In this document: in pieces, positions 42,893 to 54,000 of the stretch
Layout: each line of letters starts with the position of its first letter
Numbering within the stretch: position 1 is the first letter of the stretch
From: Macrolepiota albuminosa
Taxonomy: Eukaryota > Basidiomycota > Agaricomycetes > Agaricales > Agaricaceae
Direction: 5' to 3'
Assembly: GCA_027475525.1 (NCBI GenBank)
Contig: JAMWFC010000054.1
Coordinates: 2,348,468-2,412,467 of the forward strand
Length of the DNA stretch: 64,000 bases
Position numbers and translations under genes: made by a program
Notes under the pieces: generated by a model
What the model was told of the DNA's origin: nothing
Seen by the model: only the letters and a program-made list of their open reading frames with translations
Database searches by the model: none

Positions 42893-44047
42893 TGTTGAGT
42901 ATGGACTTACACTACCATCCACGATATGTCAAGATCCTTGTTGATAATCTTATCTCATCTCTTTTTTTAGATACCTCTCCGTTCGCCAGCTGGTCGTGGC
43001 TCACCATGATCGGTATTTGTTAATCTTTACTCTAAACCTTATTTATTTTCTCCTAGATCTACAGACTACTGTAGTACTTGGTGGCAAGTATTACTGTAGT
43101 TCTGGGGCTTATTGGTAACTCAGAAAGTTCCCTCTAATCCACACTGTTGCTTGATGATAAACTTGGTGTATTGGGTGCTTCTCAGAATATCAAATACTCT
43201 GGTGGGCAGTAGAAGGTTCTCAGTCAACTCCAGCCTAAGCAGTTCACTCCCTGGGAACTACTGAGCCTTTGTTTTCCAATAGACTTCCAAGAAGAGGTTC
43301 AATAAACTCTAGCCTAGGTGATTCACTCCCTGGGAACCACTGAGCCTTTGCCTATCAAATGCCTGGTTATTCTCTACTCTACTTGGACTATTTATACTAA
43401 TTTTCCAGTGCACAGACCACCAGATCACATGACTTTTTGCTCTTGACCTCCCAGCATTCCTGACCTAATTTGTTGTTCCATTTTCCATTTTGGTGATGCA
43501 TGTTTCAGTGCCACCATTCCATTCATCCCTCCCTTCCTCCATTCAATGCATGTGCCACCATTCTATTCATCTCTTTTGACATCCCTCTATGCTTCTTTCC
43601 CTTTCCCCTTTTGTCACCTCTGCCAGCTCCCATGCTTCCCCTCCCCATAACAGTGGTTGGACTATTGTTGAGTTGATAGCTTGAGCTGGTCCCTGCCCTT
43701 TGTTCTGTACTATCTGTGTATTTATTGGGGTGTTTTTGGAGATATAATTTGTTGAGACTTCTACTAGGAGGCTTACAGTTTTCAGCCCATAATTAAATGT
43801 TTATTTTGACTTCTGGTGCATGTTGTGTCCCTGACTGCTGGTACAGTGTCGTATCACTACGTACACAGCCACCCTCAGTCGTTCACATCATATCGGAGTG
43901 ACTGAGGGTGCGTCTGATTAGTTTATTTATCTCTACGATGACTTACCCCCACCTGTAGAATACTTACTGTGTATCTCTACAGGTAATATACTCAGTCGTT
44001 CACATCATATCAGAGTGACTGAGGAATACTTACTGTGTATCTCTACA
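42893..44047 (+). repeat. Copia 3' LTR, split
   Basis: LTR sequence at 42893-43069 and 43861-44047, separated by a 787-bp solo LTR and its 4-bp target duplication. GAAAC follows at 44048-44052. Confidence 0.9.
43070..43856. repeat. Solo LTR (787 bp) in the Copia 3' LTR
   Basis: Starts TGTAGTACTTGG and ends GTGTCGTATCA, flanked by CTAC (43066-43069, 43857-43860). There is no ORF. It contains two diverged direct repeats around TCACTCCCTGGGAAC (43244 and 43323). It is a different family from the TGATGACGCC LTRs. Confidence 0.75.
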
Positions 44048-44052
44048 GAAAC

Positions 44053-44362
44053 AACTGTACAGTACAACAAAACCTTAAAAACTCGAAAATTGCCTATACA
44101 AACACTTGTACAAATAAGGGGCAAACTCTGGCAAACTCTGGCTTATATAAGCAGTCTGGAAGCGGTGCTGAGTAGGCCCACACTTGTCTGAATGGTGGCT
44201 AAAGAACCAGAGCATCTCAAGGGCTGAGAGTAGTACTAACAGATAGTGTTGAAAGAATAGAAACAGTGAAATGAAATAATGTCAGAAGAAATAAGAGAAT
44301 GAATGGAAGGAGAGTGAAGAAATAAGGAGTGAGAAAAGGAAGAAATGAGGAGTCCCCTGACA
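44053..44362. repeat. Solo LTR (about 499 bp), right part
   Basis: Continues the LTR that starts at 11510. It ends CCCCTGACA and is followed by ATGAC (44363-44367). A TATATAAG box lies near 44143 on the plus strand. There is no coding content. Confidence 0.65.
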
Positions 44363-44369
44363 ATGACAG

Positions 44370-45380
44370 TGATAGGACCCCATACAGGATCAGCACATCA
44401 ACGGCAGGCTGCGGCAACGCGGCACGGGCTCGGGATACCTTAGCACGCGCTAACTAACCATTTTTGGCAATATTTGATGGCCATGCACGGCAAGAAGCAG
44501 ATCCAATCAGTGATAGTGCCGACGGCAGACAGAATGACAACTGACAGATGGCATCAGTCACTGACGGCAAGAAGCAGATCCAATCAGTGATAGTGCCGAC
44601 GGCAGACAGAATGACAACTGACAGATGGCATCAGTCACTGACGACAGCGCTTAGCAAGAAGCCTGATGATCTATCAAAAACTGACGGACAGCTTGGCGTT
44701 TGACCTTGGCGTCTGACACCGCTTAGCGTCTCGATTTGGCGCCTGACATTGCTTAGGTACTCTAACGGACAGAAAGGTGATGGAGTGATGGTTTAGCTTT
44801 GCGATCTGTTGCCTGGCGCCGCTAAGGCTCTTGAATGGACGGTAGGGATCTGAAACCGTTGGAGCTACCCCTATGAAATTTTCTAGTTTACCACACTCTG
44901 GCGTCATTAGCCACTGGCGACGGCGAACTCATTGTAGTATAAAAGTACTTACCAACTTGTACATACGCAACAGAACAATAGACCAGAGTTTCCTGCTCCC
45001 CTTACTTCAGTCTCCCTTACGCTCAAGAGCCCATTTACGGTCGGCAGCGTCAAACTCATCGGCAGTTGCAGACTCTCGCCAACACTCGACACACTCGTGC
45101 CTTGCAACTATGGCAGGCATTATCAATGCTTAGACTTCGCTAAGCTTATTGTGCTCTTGCCGCTTACATTGCCGTGTTCACTTACCGCTCTTTCATAAGC
45201 GCTTTACCTTAGCGCTTTACGCTTGCCGACTCCCCTTTCCGACTTTTCCCCATTTTCATAGGCGCGTTCTCTGGGACCTGCCCGGGACTCCTCACATCAC
45301 TTATAGCACGCCCAACGCAAGCAATTAGTACGGTAACACTTTTGTTACAATTGTTGCTGACCAAACTTTGGGCGTCATCA
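44370..45380. repeat. Solo LTR, TGATGACGCC family, reverse orientation
   Basis: Reads TGATAGGACCCC to GGCGTCATCA on the plus strand, flanked by ACAG (44366-44369, 45381-45384). It holds a 77-bp repeat at 44487-44640. It is inserted in kinase copy 3. Confidence 0.8.
44487..44640. repeat. 77-bp tandem duplication 14
   Basis: Period 77 (ACGGCAAGAAG at 44487 and 44564), in the solo LTR at 44370-45380. Confidence 0.95.
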
Positions 45381-45552
45381 ACAGCACATGCAATATGCAA
45401 ATGCAAGAACACATGCCAGTATAGTGTATCCTGATAGAGTTTCCCATGCAATAGACATCATCAGCAAAGTGGTCACAAGGCCTTGTATTAGGGGTGAAAA
45501 TTCAGAAACTGACTTGTCACCTCCCTGGCAGGTAACCTGAGATGGGGCATGG
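45381..45552 (-). pseudogene. Kinase-like copy 3, middle fragment
   Basis: The minus strand reads CQGGDKSVSEF and, one frame over, PCDHFADDVYCMGNSIR. These correspond to WGGDKSVPEHL and PCDPFAVDVYCLGNYLR of copy 2. It lies between two solo LTRs. A frameshift separates the two blocks. Confidence 0.65.
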
Positions 45553-47541
45553 TGATAGGACCCCATACAGGATCAGTGCATCAACGGCAGGCTACGGCAA
45601 CACAGCACTGGCTTGGAATACCTTAGTGCACGCTAATTAACCAATTTTGGTGATATTCAATGGCTGTACATGGCAAGAAGCAGATCCGATCAATGATAGC
45701 GCCGATGGCAGACAGAATGACAACTGACAGATGGCATCAGTCACTGATGACAGCGCTTAGCAAGAAGACTGATGATCTATCAAAAACTGATGGATAGCTT
45801 GGTGTTTGACCTTAGCGTCTGACATCGCTTAGCGCTGATGACGCCAACTGTGGTTGGGTGCACCAGACATATACGCAGTACAACGCCATCTCCAGCGCTC
45901 GGCGTGCGTAGTTGTGAGGAGTCCTGACAGGGTCCCAGTGTGCTTGAGCGGAGGTGATAAAACGATGCGCTAAATTATAGTGCTTTGGGGGCTACCTGGC
46001 AGACGGTAAGTGTTGTAGCTTAAACAAAGATATTGAAGAAAAGATGAATAGTGCAGTGTATTGTGCCTGTAGGTGGCACCATAAATGATGAAGACGAGAT
46101 AGATGAGGCTAGTGCCCAACTTAGTGATGAAGTCAAAGAAAGCTAGCGTGATTTGAACACTAAGTGTAACTGTGCTCAAGAGGTTATGATTCGTTGTTAT
46201 ATACATGTAAAGTAGCTATTTTATATACTATGCGCTACTGTGTTTGCCAAGATAAAAGTTCATCTGCGGCGCTATCTCCTAGTGCCTTTCCTCATGGTTT
46301 CTTCTAACAGCAACCTTTTGCACATGGATGATGGCGACCAACGGCGTTATGACCCACGGCAACCAGCGGCAACTCTATATTGACTTGGAATTGTACGAGT
46401 CTGCTCACTTTTACTATAACTCTGATTGGCCAGGCTGTTCCGGAGTATGGTCGGAAAATCCTCGACAAATGCCGTGAGCGCTAATGTCAGCGCTACTCAT
46501 TGTATCAGTTCCTGACAGGTCCAGATGTCAGATTTAAGTATATCCAGTGCCGCCGTCATTGATCCTTTTAGACTTCTGATTGAAGTGCCATGTCAAATGG
46601 CAGCGCCTGCTGCTGGCTCCTTCTGGAAGTGATCAGGGTTTAGTTAGAGTCCTCTCCCATCATCGTGTTAGCGCTATACGTTCTGAGCCTCCTTCGTCCT
46701 TGGGATAGGTGGATGGAGTGTGCTGAAGGCCTGGTAGCTGGCGGTTAGGGTAAATGGCTAAGTCCTGTAGTAGGTTGCCAGAGCTAGAGCTGCTCTATAT
46801 TCCCAACTGGTTGCTAGAATCTTCAGTACGTCAAGTGTCGGTTGGCCTATAATGTCTCTTGATGCGCTCAGTCCGAGTAGAAGCCTATCAGCGCCTTGAT
46901 TTGGCACTTGACGTTGCTTAGTATTTTGGACAGACAGAAGATTCATGAATTGATGGTTTAGTGTTGCGATCTGCTGCCTGGCATCGCTAAGTGTCTTGAA
47001 TGGACGGTAGGAATCTGAAACCGTTGGAGCTACCCCTATAAAATTTTCTAGTTCGCCGCACTTTGGCATTATTAGTCACTTGGCGATGGTGAACTCGTTG
47101 TAGTATAAAAGTACTTACTGACTTGTACATAGGATCATCAGAACAGAGTTTCCTGCTCCCCTTACTCCAGTCTCCCTTATGGTCTAAATCTCATTTATGG
47201 TCAGCAACGTCGAAGTCATTGGCAGTTACAGACTATTGCTAGCCCATGACATACTCGTGCCTTGCAGTTACGGCAGGCATTAATAACACTTAGACTTCGC
47301 TAAGCTTACTGGGTTCTTGCCACTTACATTGCCATGTTCACTAACCACTTCTTCCATAGGTGCTTTTACCTTAGCGCTTGACACTTGCCAACCCCTTTCC
47401 GACTTTACCTTATTTTCATAGGCGTGTTCTCTGGGACCTGCCCGGGACTCCTCTCATCACTTTTAGCATGCCCAACACAAGCTTTTGGCATGGCAACACT
47501 ATTTTCTACATTTGTTACTGACCAAACTTTAGGCGTCATCA
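45553..47541. repeat. Solo LTR, TGATGACGCC family, with nested LTR
   Basis: TGATAGGACCCC (45553) to GGCGTCATCA (47541), split by a Gypsy-2-type LTR at 45836-46890. The flanks ATGG and GCGG do not match, so the target duplication has decayed or the site was rearranged. It interrupts kinase copy 3 after PEDAP. Confidence 0.65.
45836..46890. repeat. Solo LTR of Gypsy-2 type, nested
   Basis: About 1,055 bp, TGATGACGCCAACTG to GTAGAAGCCTATCA, clearly homologous to the Gypsy-2 LTRs but with many base differences, so an older copy. Flanked by GCGC (45832-45835, 46891-46894). Confidence 0.8.
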
Positions 47542-47658
47542 GCGGCGCATCCTCAGGATGACATGCTTTAGATAGGGCAAAGGTCAATGAGGTAATATCT
47601 GACTGTTTTTTTCAGGTGCGCAATGGAACTCCTCCACGATAATTTTGTCTCATGTAGA

Positions 47659-47812
47659 TTTAGGAAGATGTTTGAACAAGGACACTATCTTCAATAAAAT
47701 TATCGTTTTTGCAGTCACTGAGAGACAGATGGAGGTTTAGGAAGATGTTTGAACAAGGACACTATCTTCAATAAAATTATCGTTTTTGCAGTCACTGAGA
47801 GACAGATGGAGG
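47659..47812. repeat. 77-bp tandem duplication 15
   Basis: Period 77 (TTTAGGAAGA at 47659 and 47736), in kinase copy 3. Confidence 0.95.
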
Positions 47813-48233
47813 ATGATATGATGTGAAAAGAGTACTTGGTTGTGCCCATGAATGATGTGGTTGTTGTGCATGAATTCTAAACCCTTTTTAACAGTTTAGC
47901 TGAAACAAAAATATTCAAAGTCATGGAAACCTTCACTTCAAATATTTGCCTTAAGTAGGTGACCACTTCGCTAATAGTTTGGTTGTGTGGATTGGCTGTG
48001 TTCAAGAAATATAGCATAATAGCAAACACTGAGCCAGGATAACATCCAGAAAGAATATGCAATGGTTCTTTGAATGCTTGGCTAGCGTCTGAGCAGAAAA
48101 TTTCTCGAGATTAGAATCAGTTTCAATTTCTTTAAGCCACCAGAAAACTGTCAGCACAGACTCCATTTACAACCTGAGCATACTGCAACAACAGACATTA
48201 TTACAGAATCGTGATTGTAAACAGAATAATATC

Positions 48234-48387
48234 TGTCTTCACAGTCTGTACAGCTTTAGAAGGGTTTTTTTCCAAGATGGAACCCCAGTCAGGATTTTAG
48301 CAGTTTTAAATGTCTTCACAGTCTGTACAGCTTTAGAAGGGTTTTTTTCCAAGATGGAACCCCAGTCAGGATTTTAGCAGTTTTAAA
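48234..48387. repeat. 77-bp tandem duplication 16
   Basis: Period 77 (TGTCTTCACA at 48234 and 48311), in kinase copy 3. Confidence 0.95.
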
Positions 48388-48626
48388 TGTATAACTTTTT
48401 AGGAAGTTAGAGTGATCACACCAAAAGGTCAGTTGACCAGCCTCGAAATCGTCTACGGATGAGATGTCACTGGACGTCATCACAATAATAATATGAATTG
48501 GTGGAAATATTCTTGTCCAAAGACGGCTGATTGTAGACATGAGAGTTTCACTCGTTACTTACTTACGTAAGAGAGTCGGGGATTTTTCTTTGTGGGCTCA
48601 AACGCTCATGTATCATAATATGTGTC

Positions 48627-49849
48627 ATGTCTGACTCGTTGAAGGACATGGATAGTCCTACGGGTCTTGATTTTGTTATTCGATCTGCCTTGGCAGGAGG
48701 CTTTGCGGGTGGAATTGTGAGTAGGCCTTATCATCCGTAGGCTATTTTACTAGACTCATTCTGAGGACTTGAATGTGCTCATTGACGTCAATAGGCGAAG
48801 ACTGCTGTCGCTCCTTTGGACCGACTCAAGATCCTGTTTCAAACGCACAATGCTGACTTTCGGCGATTCTCAGGTATCAGTTAAACAAGTATCATCTACA
48901 GGATATGTAACCATGACCCTTGCGAAGGTTCTCCGAGAGGCGTTGTAAATGCAATGGAATTCATTGTGAAAACGCAGGGATTCAAAGGCCTTTATCAGGT
49001 TTGCTAGGTTGAACGGCCTTGTGCACGAATATCATTGACGGCTCCTGACCATAGGGTCACACCTTGACACTTGCTCGAGCTATCCCTCATGCGGCAATTG
49101 GATACACAATTTACGAGAAAACAAGTCGAGTTAGTCCCTTATCTCATGCATTGCGTTTCTTAATGCCAAAGTTTATTATAGATATTAATGCCTACTCGTG
49201 ACTCTCAAACACCCTTCAAACGGCTACTGGCTGGGGCTGTCACTGGTCAGCCGTCCACTTCTCCTATGTGAACTATTCTTACAACGCGACAGGGATATTG
49301 TCTATGCCTTTCACCTATCCATTCGAGCTGATCCGAGTTCGTATGGCCATTGAAATGAAACATTACTCCCATCGGACGAGTCCATGGGAAGCCATACGTA
49401 CTATCTGGACTGAAGGAAGGGCTCATTCTCCATTACCAGCTTTGCATTTCTATCGTGGTTTTACTGTTTCCGCACTCGGGACCGTACCCTATCGAGGTGG
49501 AATTTTCTTAATATGGGAAACATTGAATGCACAATCACGCGAAAAACTCAGTCGCGAAACATTGGATGCTTATCAGACGCGGATACATCTTGTCATCGGC
49601 GCAATTTCAGGAACTGTTGCCCAAGTCGTAACTTACCCATTAGAGGTTATCCGTCGTACTCAGCAGGCAAGCGGCGCTGGCTCTCCAGAAAGAATGATTG
49701 GCTTCAGAGAAACTGTGACACGCATCTGGGTGCAGGCACGCTGGCGCGGATTCTTTTCAGGGTTGGGGATAGGTTTAGTCAAGCAGGTTCCCATGCACAG
49801 TATATCACTAGTCACCTGGCAAATAGCAAAAAGATTTCTCAATGTATAG
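48627..49849 (+). CDS. Mitochondrial carrier, LEU5/CoA-transporter-like
   Basis: An intron-rich gene, first exon 48627-48715 (MSDSLKDMDSPTG). The three signature motifs of the mitochondrial carrier family are present: PLDRLKILFQT in exon 2, PFELIRVRMA near 49320 and PLEVIRRTQQ near 49640, one per repeat. The loops FKGLYQGHTLTLARAIPHAA and WRGFFSGLGIGLVKQVPM fit the LEU5 branch, which brings coenzyme A (or a precursor) across the inner mitochondrial membrane. The last exon runs to TAG 49847-49849. Six membrane helices are expected from the family. The exact substrate is inferred from motif resemblance only. Confidence 0.8.
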
Positions 49850-49967
49850 GCAGATTCTGATGTGTGAGCTCTGTCATGGTACAGATATCTGTGATTCATG
49901 TACCGTCATACTTCAGAAAGATCTAGCTCCTGACAAGAATCAGGTCTGTGATGGTGCTGAAATCATA

Positions 49968-50619
49968 AATGGAAGGAAGGGGGATTTGGTGAAACATAGG
50001 TACACTTGAGTTCTAATAAAGTTGACGTTTCTTCATCAGCCTCTTCTTCATCCTCGGGAGCTTGGTTATCCTCAATTACTTCGTCGACCTCGACCATTGT
50101 GAAACGGACGACGTCTATCGTAAAGCGAGCCTAGAAAATGCCAGTTGGAAAACTCTACGATACGATAGATACCTTTTGACTGACCATGTAAGTGTCCATA
50201 ATCTCGACAACCTTCCTACCCGAATCGTGACCCTTCGTAATCGGATGTTTGAAGACTTCACAAAATTCCTTCAAATGGCGCTGGCCTTCGAGTCCGCGTG
50301 GCGGGGACCACTCCTTGTCCGTGTGGTTAAGTAATGTGGACTCAGAATGGAGACCTGCATAGTAGGATTGAGTCTCCGCACAGCGTGCGGATCGAAACTA
50401 CAGGAAGTAGCGCTGGACACGGCATCACCGCCAAGGCCCAGAGAGGAAAAAGTCGATGTGGTGGTGCTTGAGGAGATAGTATCGTCCTCTGAACCTCTCT
50501 ATAGCCCCTAGCAAAGCAAAAGCAATCCTCGACAAGTTCGGCAAGAAGCACTGAACGAAGAGATGGTTAGTAGGATAATAAGGGCCAGACTTCATTCGAA
50601 AGATCAATAACGAGGGCAC
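49968..50619 (-). CDS. Possible minus-strand gene of unknown function
   Basis: The last two exons look convincing. HLKEFCEVFKHPITKGHDSG (near 50230) leads through a GT-AG intron to ARFTIDVVRFTMVEVDEVIE and an acidic tail (EDEEEADEE), with the stop near 49968. Upstream (50342-50619) several frames are open and I could not choose one; a Ser/Thr-rich reading (EDDTISSSTTTSTFSS) is one option. No family is recognised. It would be convergent with the LEU5-like carrier and divergent from SWR1. Confidence 0.3.
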
Positions 50620-51000
50620 TGCATCATGTGAAACGTGTTTAACCGACGATGACGAGTTCTGGTTGAAGGTAGACCCAGTCCCCTTGTTGATTCGAAGACG
50701 TCACGGTCAAGTTTCCTTATTTGCATGCAATGACAACCAAACACACACTTTCAAAAAATAATGCTATACAAAATCATTAGTTACTCTCATCCACTGGAGT
50801 ACGCGCTCCGACTGCTTTCTAGGCTATTTCATCGTTTTTAGATCGCGCCTGGCTTTCCTTTCGTCGAAGAATCTTGTCAAACCGTCTCGGATCTCACGAG
50901 ATTGGTAGTCGCTCTTTGATTTCTGCAATTTGACCTGTTGGACTCTACGTTAACGCTCTCCATTCTCGCCAAACTAGGCTGAAAAGTTGGATTCTCCTGT

Positions 51001-54000
51001 ATGTCGACGAATGGGATACGGAACAGCAAGAGTCATATGACAAAGGGAGGTGGACACGCCGTTGGGACTGAAGGTGGCCGGAGTAAGCAAGGCAGCCGAG
51101 GCAAAGTCAAGCAAGGCAGTTCTCGGAAGGTTACCGTGGTGACTCGGGAGGTTCTTGAATCCGAGAGAGAAGATTTGATATCTCAAAAGCAAAAGCAGCT
51201 TCAAACAGTGGTCGAGCACCATGACACACTAGTATGCTTCTTGTCCTCGCCATTGACTTGTACATCCTCTCATAGAAATTCGAAGGTTAGAGAGATGTTC
51301 CACATGGATCACTTCATTAATATGGTTGGCTTCGATCCCAAAGTGCGTTCCATTATGTATCTCGTTATGGACGCTCATTAATATCTCCAGGAAGCCAAGG
51401 CGGACAACTCCAAAGTCTTTCAGAATGTATGTCATAATGTGAAATACATCATGTGAAATGTTCATGGACCCTTTTCCAGTACAAAACATCTCTTTATAAT
51501 CTCGTTGACAAGGCAGCCCCTGGTCCTTCGCGCTCAACCCGACGTACACGCACAGAACAGGAACAGCTTCTGAAGACAGCCTCTAGTTCGGCACACTTAT
51601 CACCCTCCGCTTTGCCTCTTTCAACTAAAAGGCAACCCAAAGTCAGAGCAGATATCTCAACAAACAGTGTTACATTACCAGAGGCTGCAAAATCTAGTGG
51701 TTCAAAGGCAAAGGCAAAAGGAAGTACCGAGGAACGCTCTTCTGAGCGTGTCAATGCCAGTTTCTTTGATGATGATGGTCCGCTACCAAGAGAGGATACC
51801 ATCTCTTCGATTGTTATTGAACGGCATCCTCACAATGACGACAAAATCACAAGTAGACCAACGAAAAAACGCAAATTGGCTGGGAACAAGGGTTATGACT
51901 CCATATCTGTCGAAAGTCGCAGGAGCGGGAGACTTCAAGGGCACAATGAAAAAGTCATTGTAACGGATAAGCCTGTTGAGGCGGTAACTTCGTCCGTTAT
52001 TTTTGGTCCACCACCTCGCTGACTTGTTTCAGGCATCACTATCTTTGCCTTCGTCGAGGCTACGAAAACACTCGGTGTCTGAGCCGACGTCCACTGCTGC
52101 ACCTCCAACCTTTCCCAAGTCGACCATCAAACGCGTCAAACTCCTCGTTCGTAGACCTGCACCTCCTATTACGAATCCCAAACAGCGACCCCCATCAGTG
52201 CAATATAACTTCTCTGTGGATACCTTCTTAAGATCTTACTTTACTCTTAATGGCCATGATGTCGAACAAAGTGTTTTGGAACGACAAGTGCAAGAAGACG
52301 CGGCAATCTTAGAGCGCGCAGAGCGACTCGAGAATAATGGCGGCTTTCTGCCGATGTTTAACGAATCATTCCATTTCAATGAAGAGGATATGAGCAAGTC
52401 ATTGACCCCGCTGCGTCAGTCAAAAGATCATTGGGACCATGTAGTTGAAGCCGTATGTCATGCAGGTAAAGTTTGGAGAAAAAAATCATTGGGACAGCAG
52501 ATTACTAGTCAGTGGGCGAAGGCTGTTCGAGGATACTGGGAATCTCAAGAAGTAATGAAAGAAAAGCTCAAATTCCAAGAAGAACGCAGATTGCGAGCCT
52601 TGGCGAAGGCTACGATTCGTATGGTCACGGATGAGTGGAAAAAGGCTGTATTTGTGAGCCTATTTTACTGTTTTCCTTGGCGAAGGCTACGATTCGTATG
52701 GTCACGGATGAGTGGAAAAAGGCTGTATTTGTGAGCCTATTTTACTGTTTTCTTTATGTAGTTTGGATCTAAAGTGTGCATTCTTACAGCATATTCGAGA
52801 GCAGCAGCGACTCAAGCTCGAAGCCGAGGAGGTTCGTCGTGGTCGTGAACATTTAGACGCTATTCTAGATCAAAGTGGTCAACTTTTGGAGACTCAGCAA
52901 AGTGACCTAACGCGAGGCGAGCATCCTCGTAGCCGATCAAGTAGCTTGTCACTTACGCATGGAGGCTGGGGGTCCGATGAAGGAGAGGATGAGAATGAAG
53001 ACGAAGACGAAGAAATTGCTGCGGGCTCCGAAGAAGAGAATGAAGCAAGAGAAGACGAAGTGCTCAAGAGCCCTGAAAGAAGTGATTTTGACGAGGCGTC
53101 ATCCCATGCAGAGGATAATGATGGCTCTGATTCAGAGGATGTCCAAACCCAAGCGTTACTCGGCAGTCCTCAATCTATGAGCGGATTACCTTCGAGGGAG
53201 ATTGAGGCTTACTCTGTCCCCGTGCTGGATATTGAGCCGCCCGACAGGTCATTAGTTCCCGTAATCAAGGATCTACTGACTACGGAGTCACTGAGTTCAC
53301 CACAGAACCCTCTTCACCTTGCTCCAGACATTCACTCGGAGAATGCGGGCTTGGAACAAGACATTCAGGCATCGCCGGACATATCATTTTTCTCGTCGAC
53401 AACACAGTCAGTTAATGATGGAGTTTTGCACCAATCTTCTCTATCACCGTCTACTCCTGTTTCTATCCCCCTACCGTTATTATCTATCACTCAAGGACCT
53501 TCTGAAGAAGAAATCATTGAAGACTATCAAACCCATCGGTCGTCTATCACACCACCTAATACTAATTTGTCCTTCAAATCTTTTGAAGAAGTTTCTTCTG
53601 CACAAACTGCTTATCTCGATACCAATGATCGTTCAGAGTTCCTCGAATATGGGATGATGATGGAATCAAATGACGATACTCTGCTATCGTCCACTCGTAC
53701 TAGTTCTCCCATGGTTTCGCACAGCTTGCCGCAATTAGACGCGCCAGATAATGAGGAAGAAGATTCTCAAATCCAAAGTGTGGTATCTGAAGTGGCCGCC
53801 GGCTTGTTGGAAGTCAAGCATGGTTCGAGCGGGTTGTCTGGCGATGAAAATACAAGTGACGCGGAAGAGGATGAAGTTGCCTTGCCGGAGTATTTGAAGT
53901 CCTTCGCCGTCGCCCCCGTAGTCTGGAGTGGCGATTCTAAAATCCTGCCACCTCTATTACTAAGGGGAAATCTTCGACCATATCAACAATCTGGATTGGA

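Larger units (their letters stand above)
37598..42898 (+). pseudogene. Copia gag-pol polyprotein, interrupted
   Basis: Subtracting the solo LTR at 41011-42014 and one CCAT leaves 4,293 nt, 1,431 codons in one frame. Order: gag (HFDGTNYMTFKNRVLIAARA); zinc knuckle CVNPNCRRNGHVIENC near 38300; protease with YADSGVTDHFF; pre-integrase LEVWHRRFRHASVKT; integrase core with VHIDLWGP, VRVDAGREW and NEVAERANRTLLE; RT with WKARLVAKGYSQ, QVDFVLAYLNS and FNDDTFGLS; RNase H with LSTTEAEYMAM and RVDNDSSIALAK. Three TGA stops interrupt it (38210-38212, 39608-39610, 40817-40819), each explicable as CGA to TGA. No other frame break was found. It ends inside the 3' LTR, after the purine tract at 42881-42892. 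Confidence 0.9.
11699..44047 (+). mobile_element. Ty1/Copia element with nested insertions
   Basis: LTRs begin TGTTGAGTATGG and end ATCTCTACA. The target duplication GAAAC lies at 11694-11698 and 44048-44052. The 5' LTR (11699-11990 plus 37333-37404, 364 bp after removing the 77-bp repeat) is split by Gypsy-1. The coding region is 37598-42898. The 3' LTR (42893-44047) is split by a 787-bp solo LTR. With foreign insertions removed, both LTRs are 364 bp and differ at four places that I could see. The element is inactive: three TGA stops and a solo LTR interrupt its polyprotein. Confidence 0.9.
47542..48480 (-). pseudogene. Kinase-like copy 3, 5' fragment
   Basis: Start region near 48480 (MTSSDISSVDDFEAGQLTF, then FWCDHSNFLKSYTFKT). 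A beta-3 block with GGLKKLKLILIS lies near 48110, and HNQTISEVVTYLRQIFE near 47950 matches the segment before the hinge in copies 1 and 2. The catalytic-loop exon has KGLEFMHNNHIIHG near 47850, and YYLIDF-like sequence lies near 47590. Stops and frameshifts are frequent, and the intron donor after HG is changed. Two 77-bp repeats (47659, 48234) add apparent breaks. The gene was cut by LTR insertions and continues at 45552 and then at 11504. Confidence 0.65.

Noticed and set aside
43244..43400. A further 77-bp style duplication in the 787-bp solo LTR
   Set aside because: The period is about 79 and the copies are diverged at many bases, so it is a natural old repeat.
50062..50334. Plus-strand 90-codon frame downstream of the LEU5-like carrier
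   Set aside because: The minus strand gives a better model there, with a GT-AG intron and an acidic C-terminal exon.
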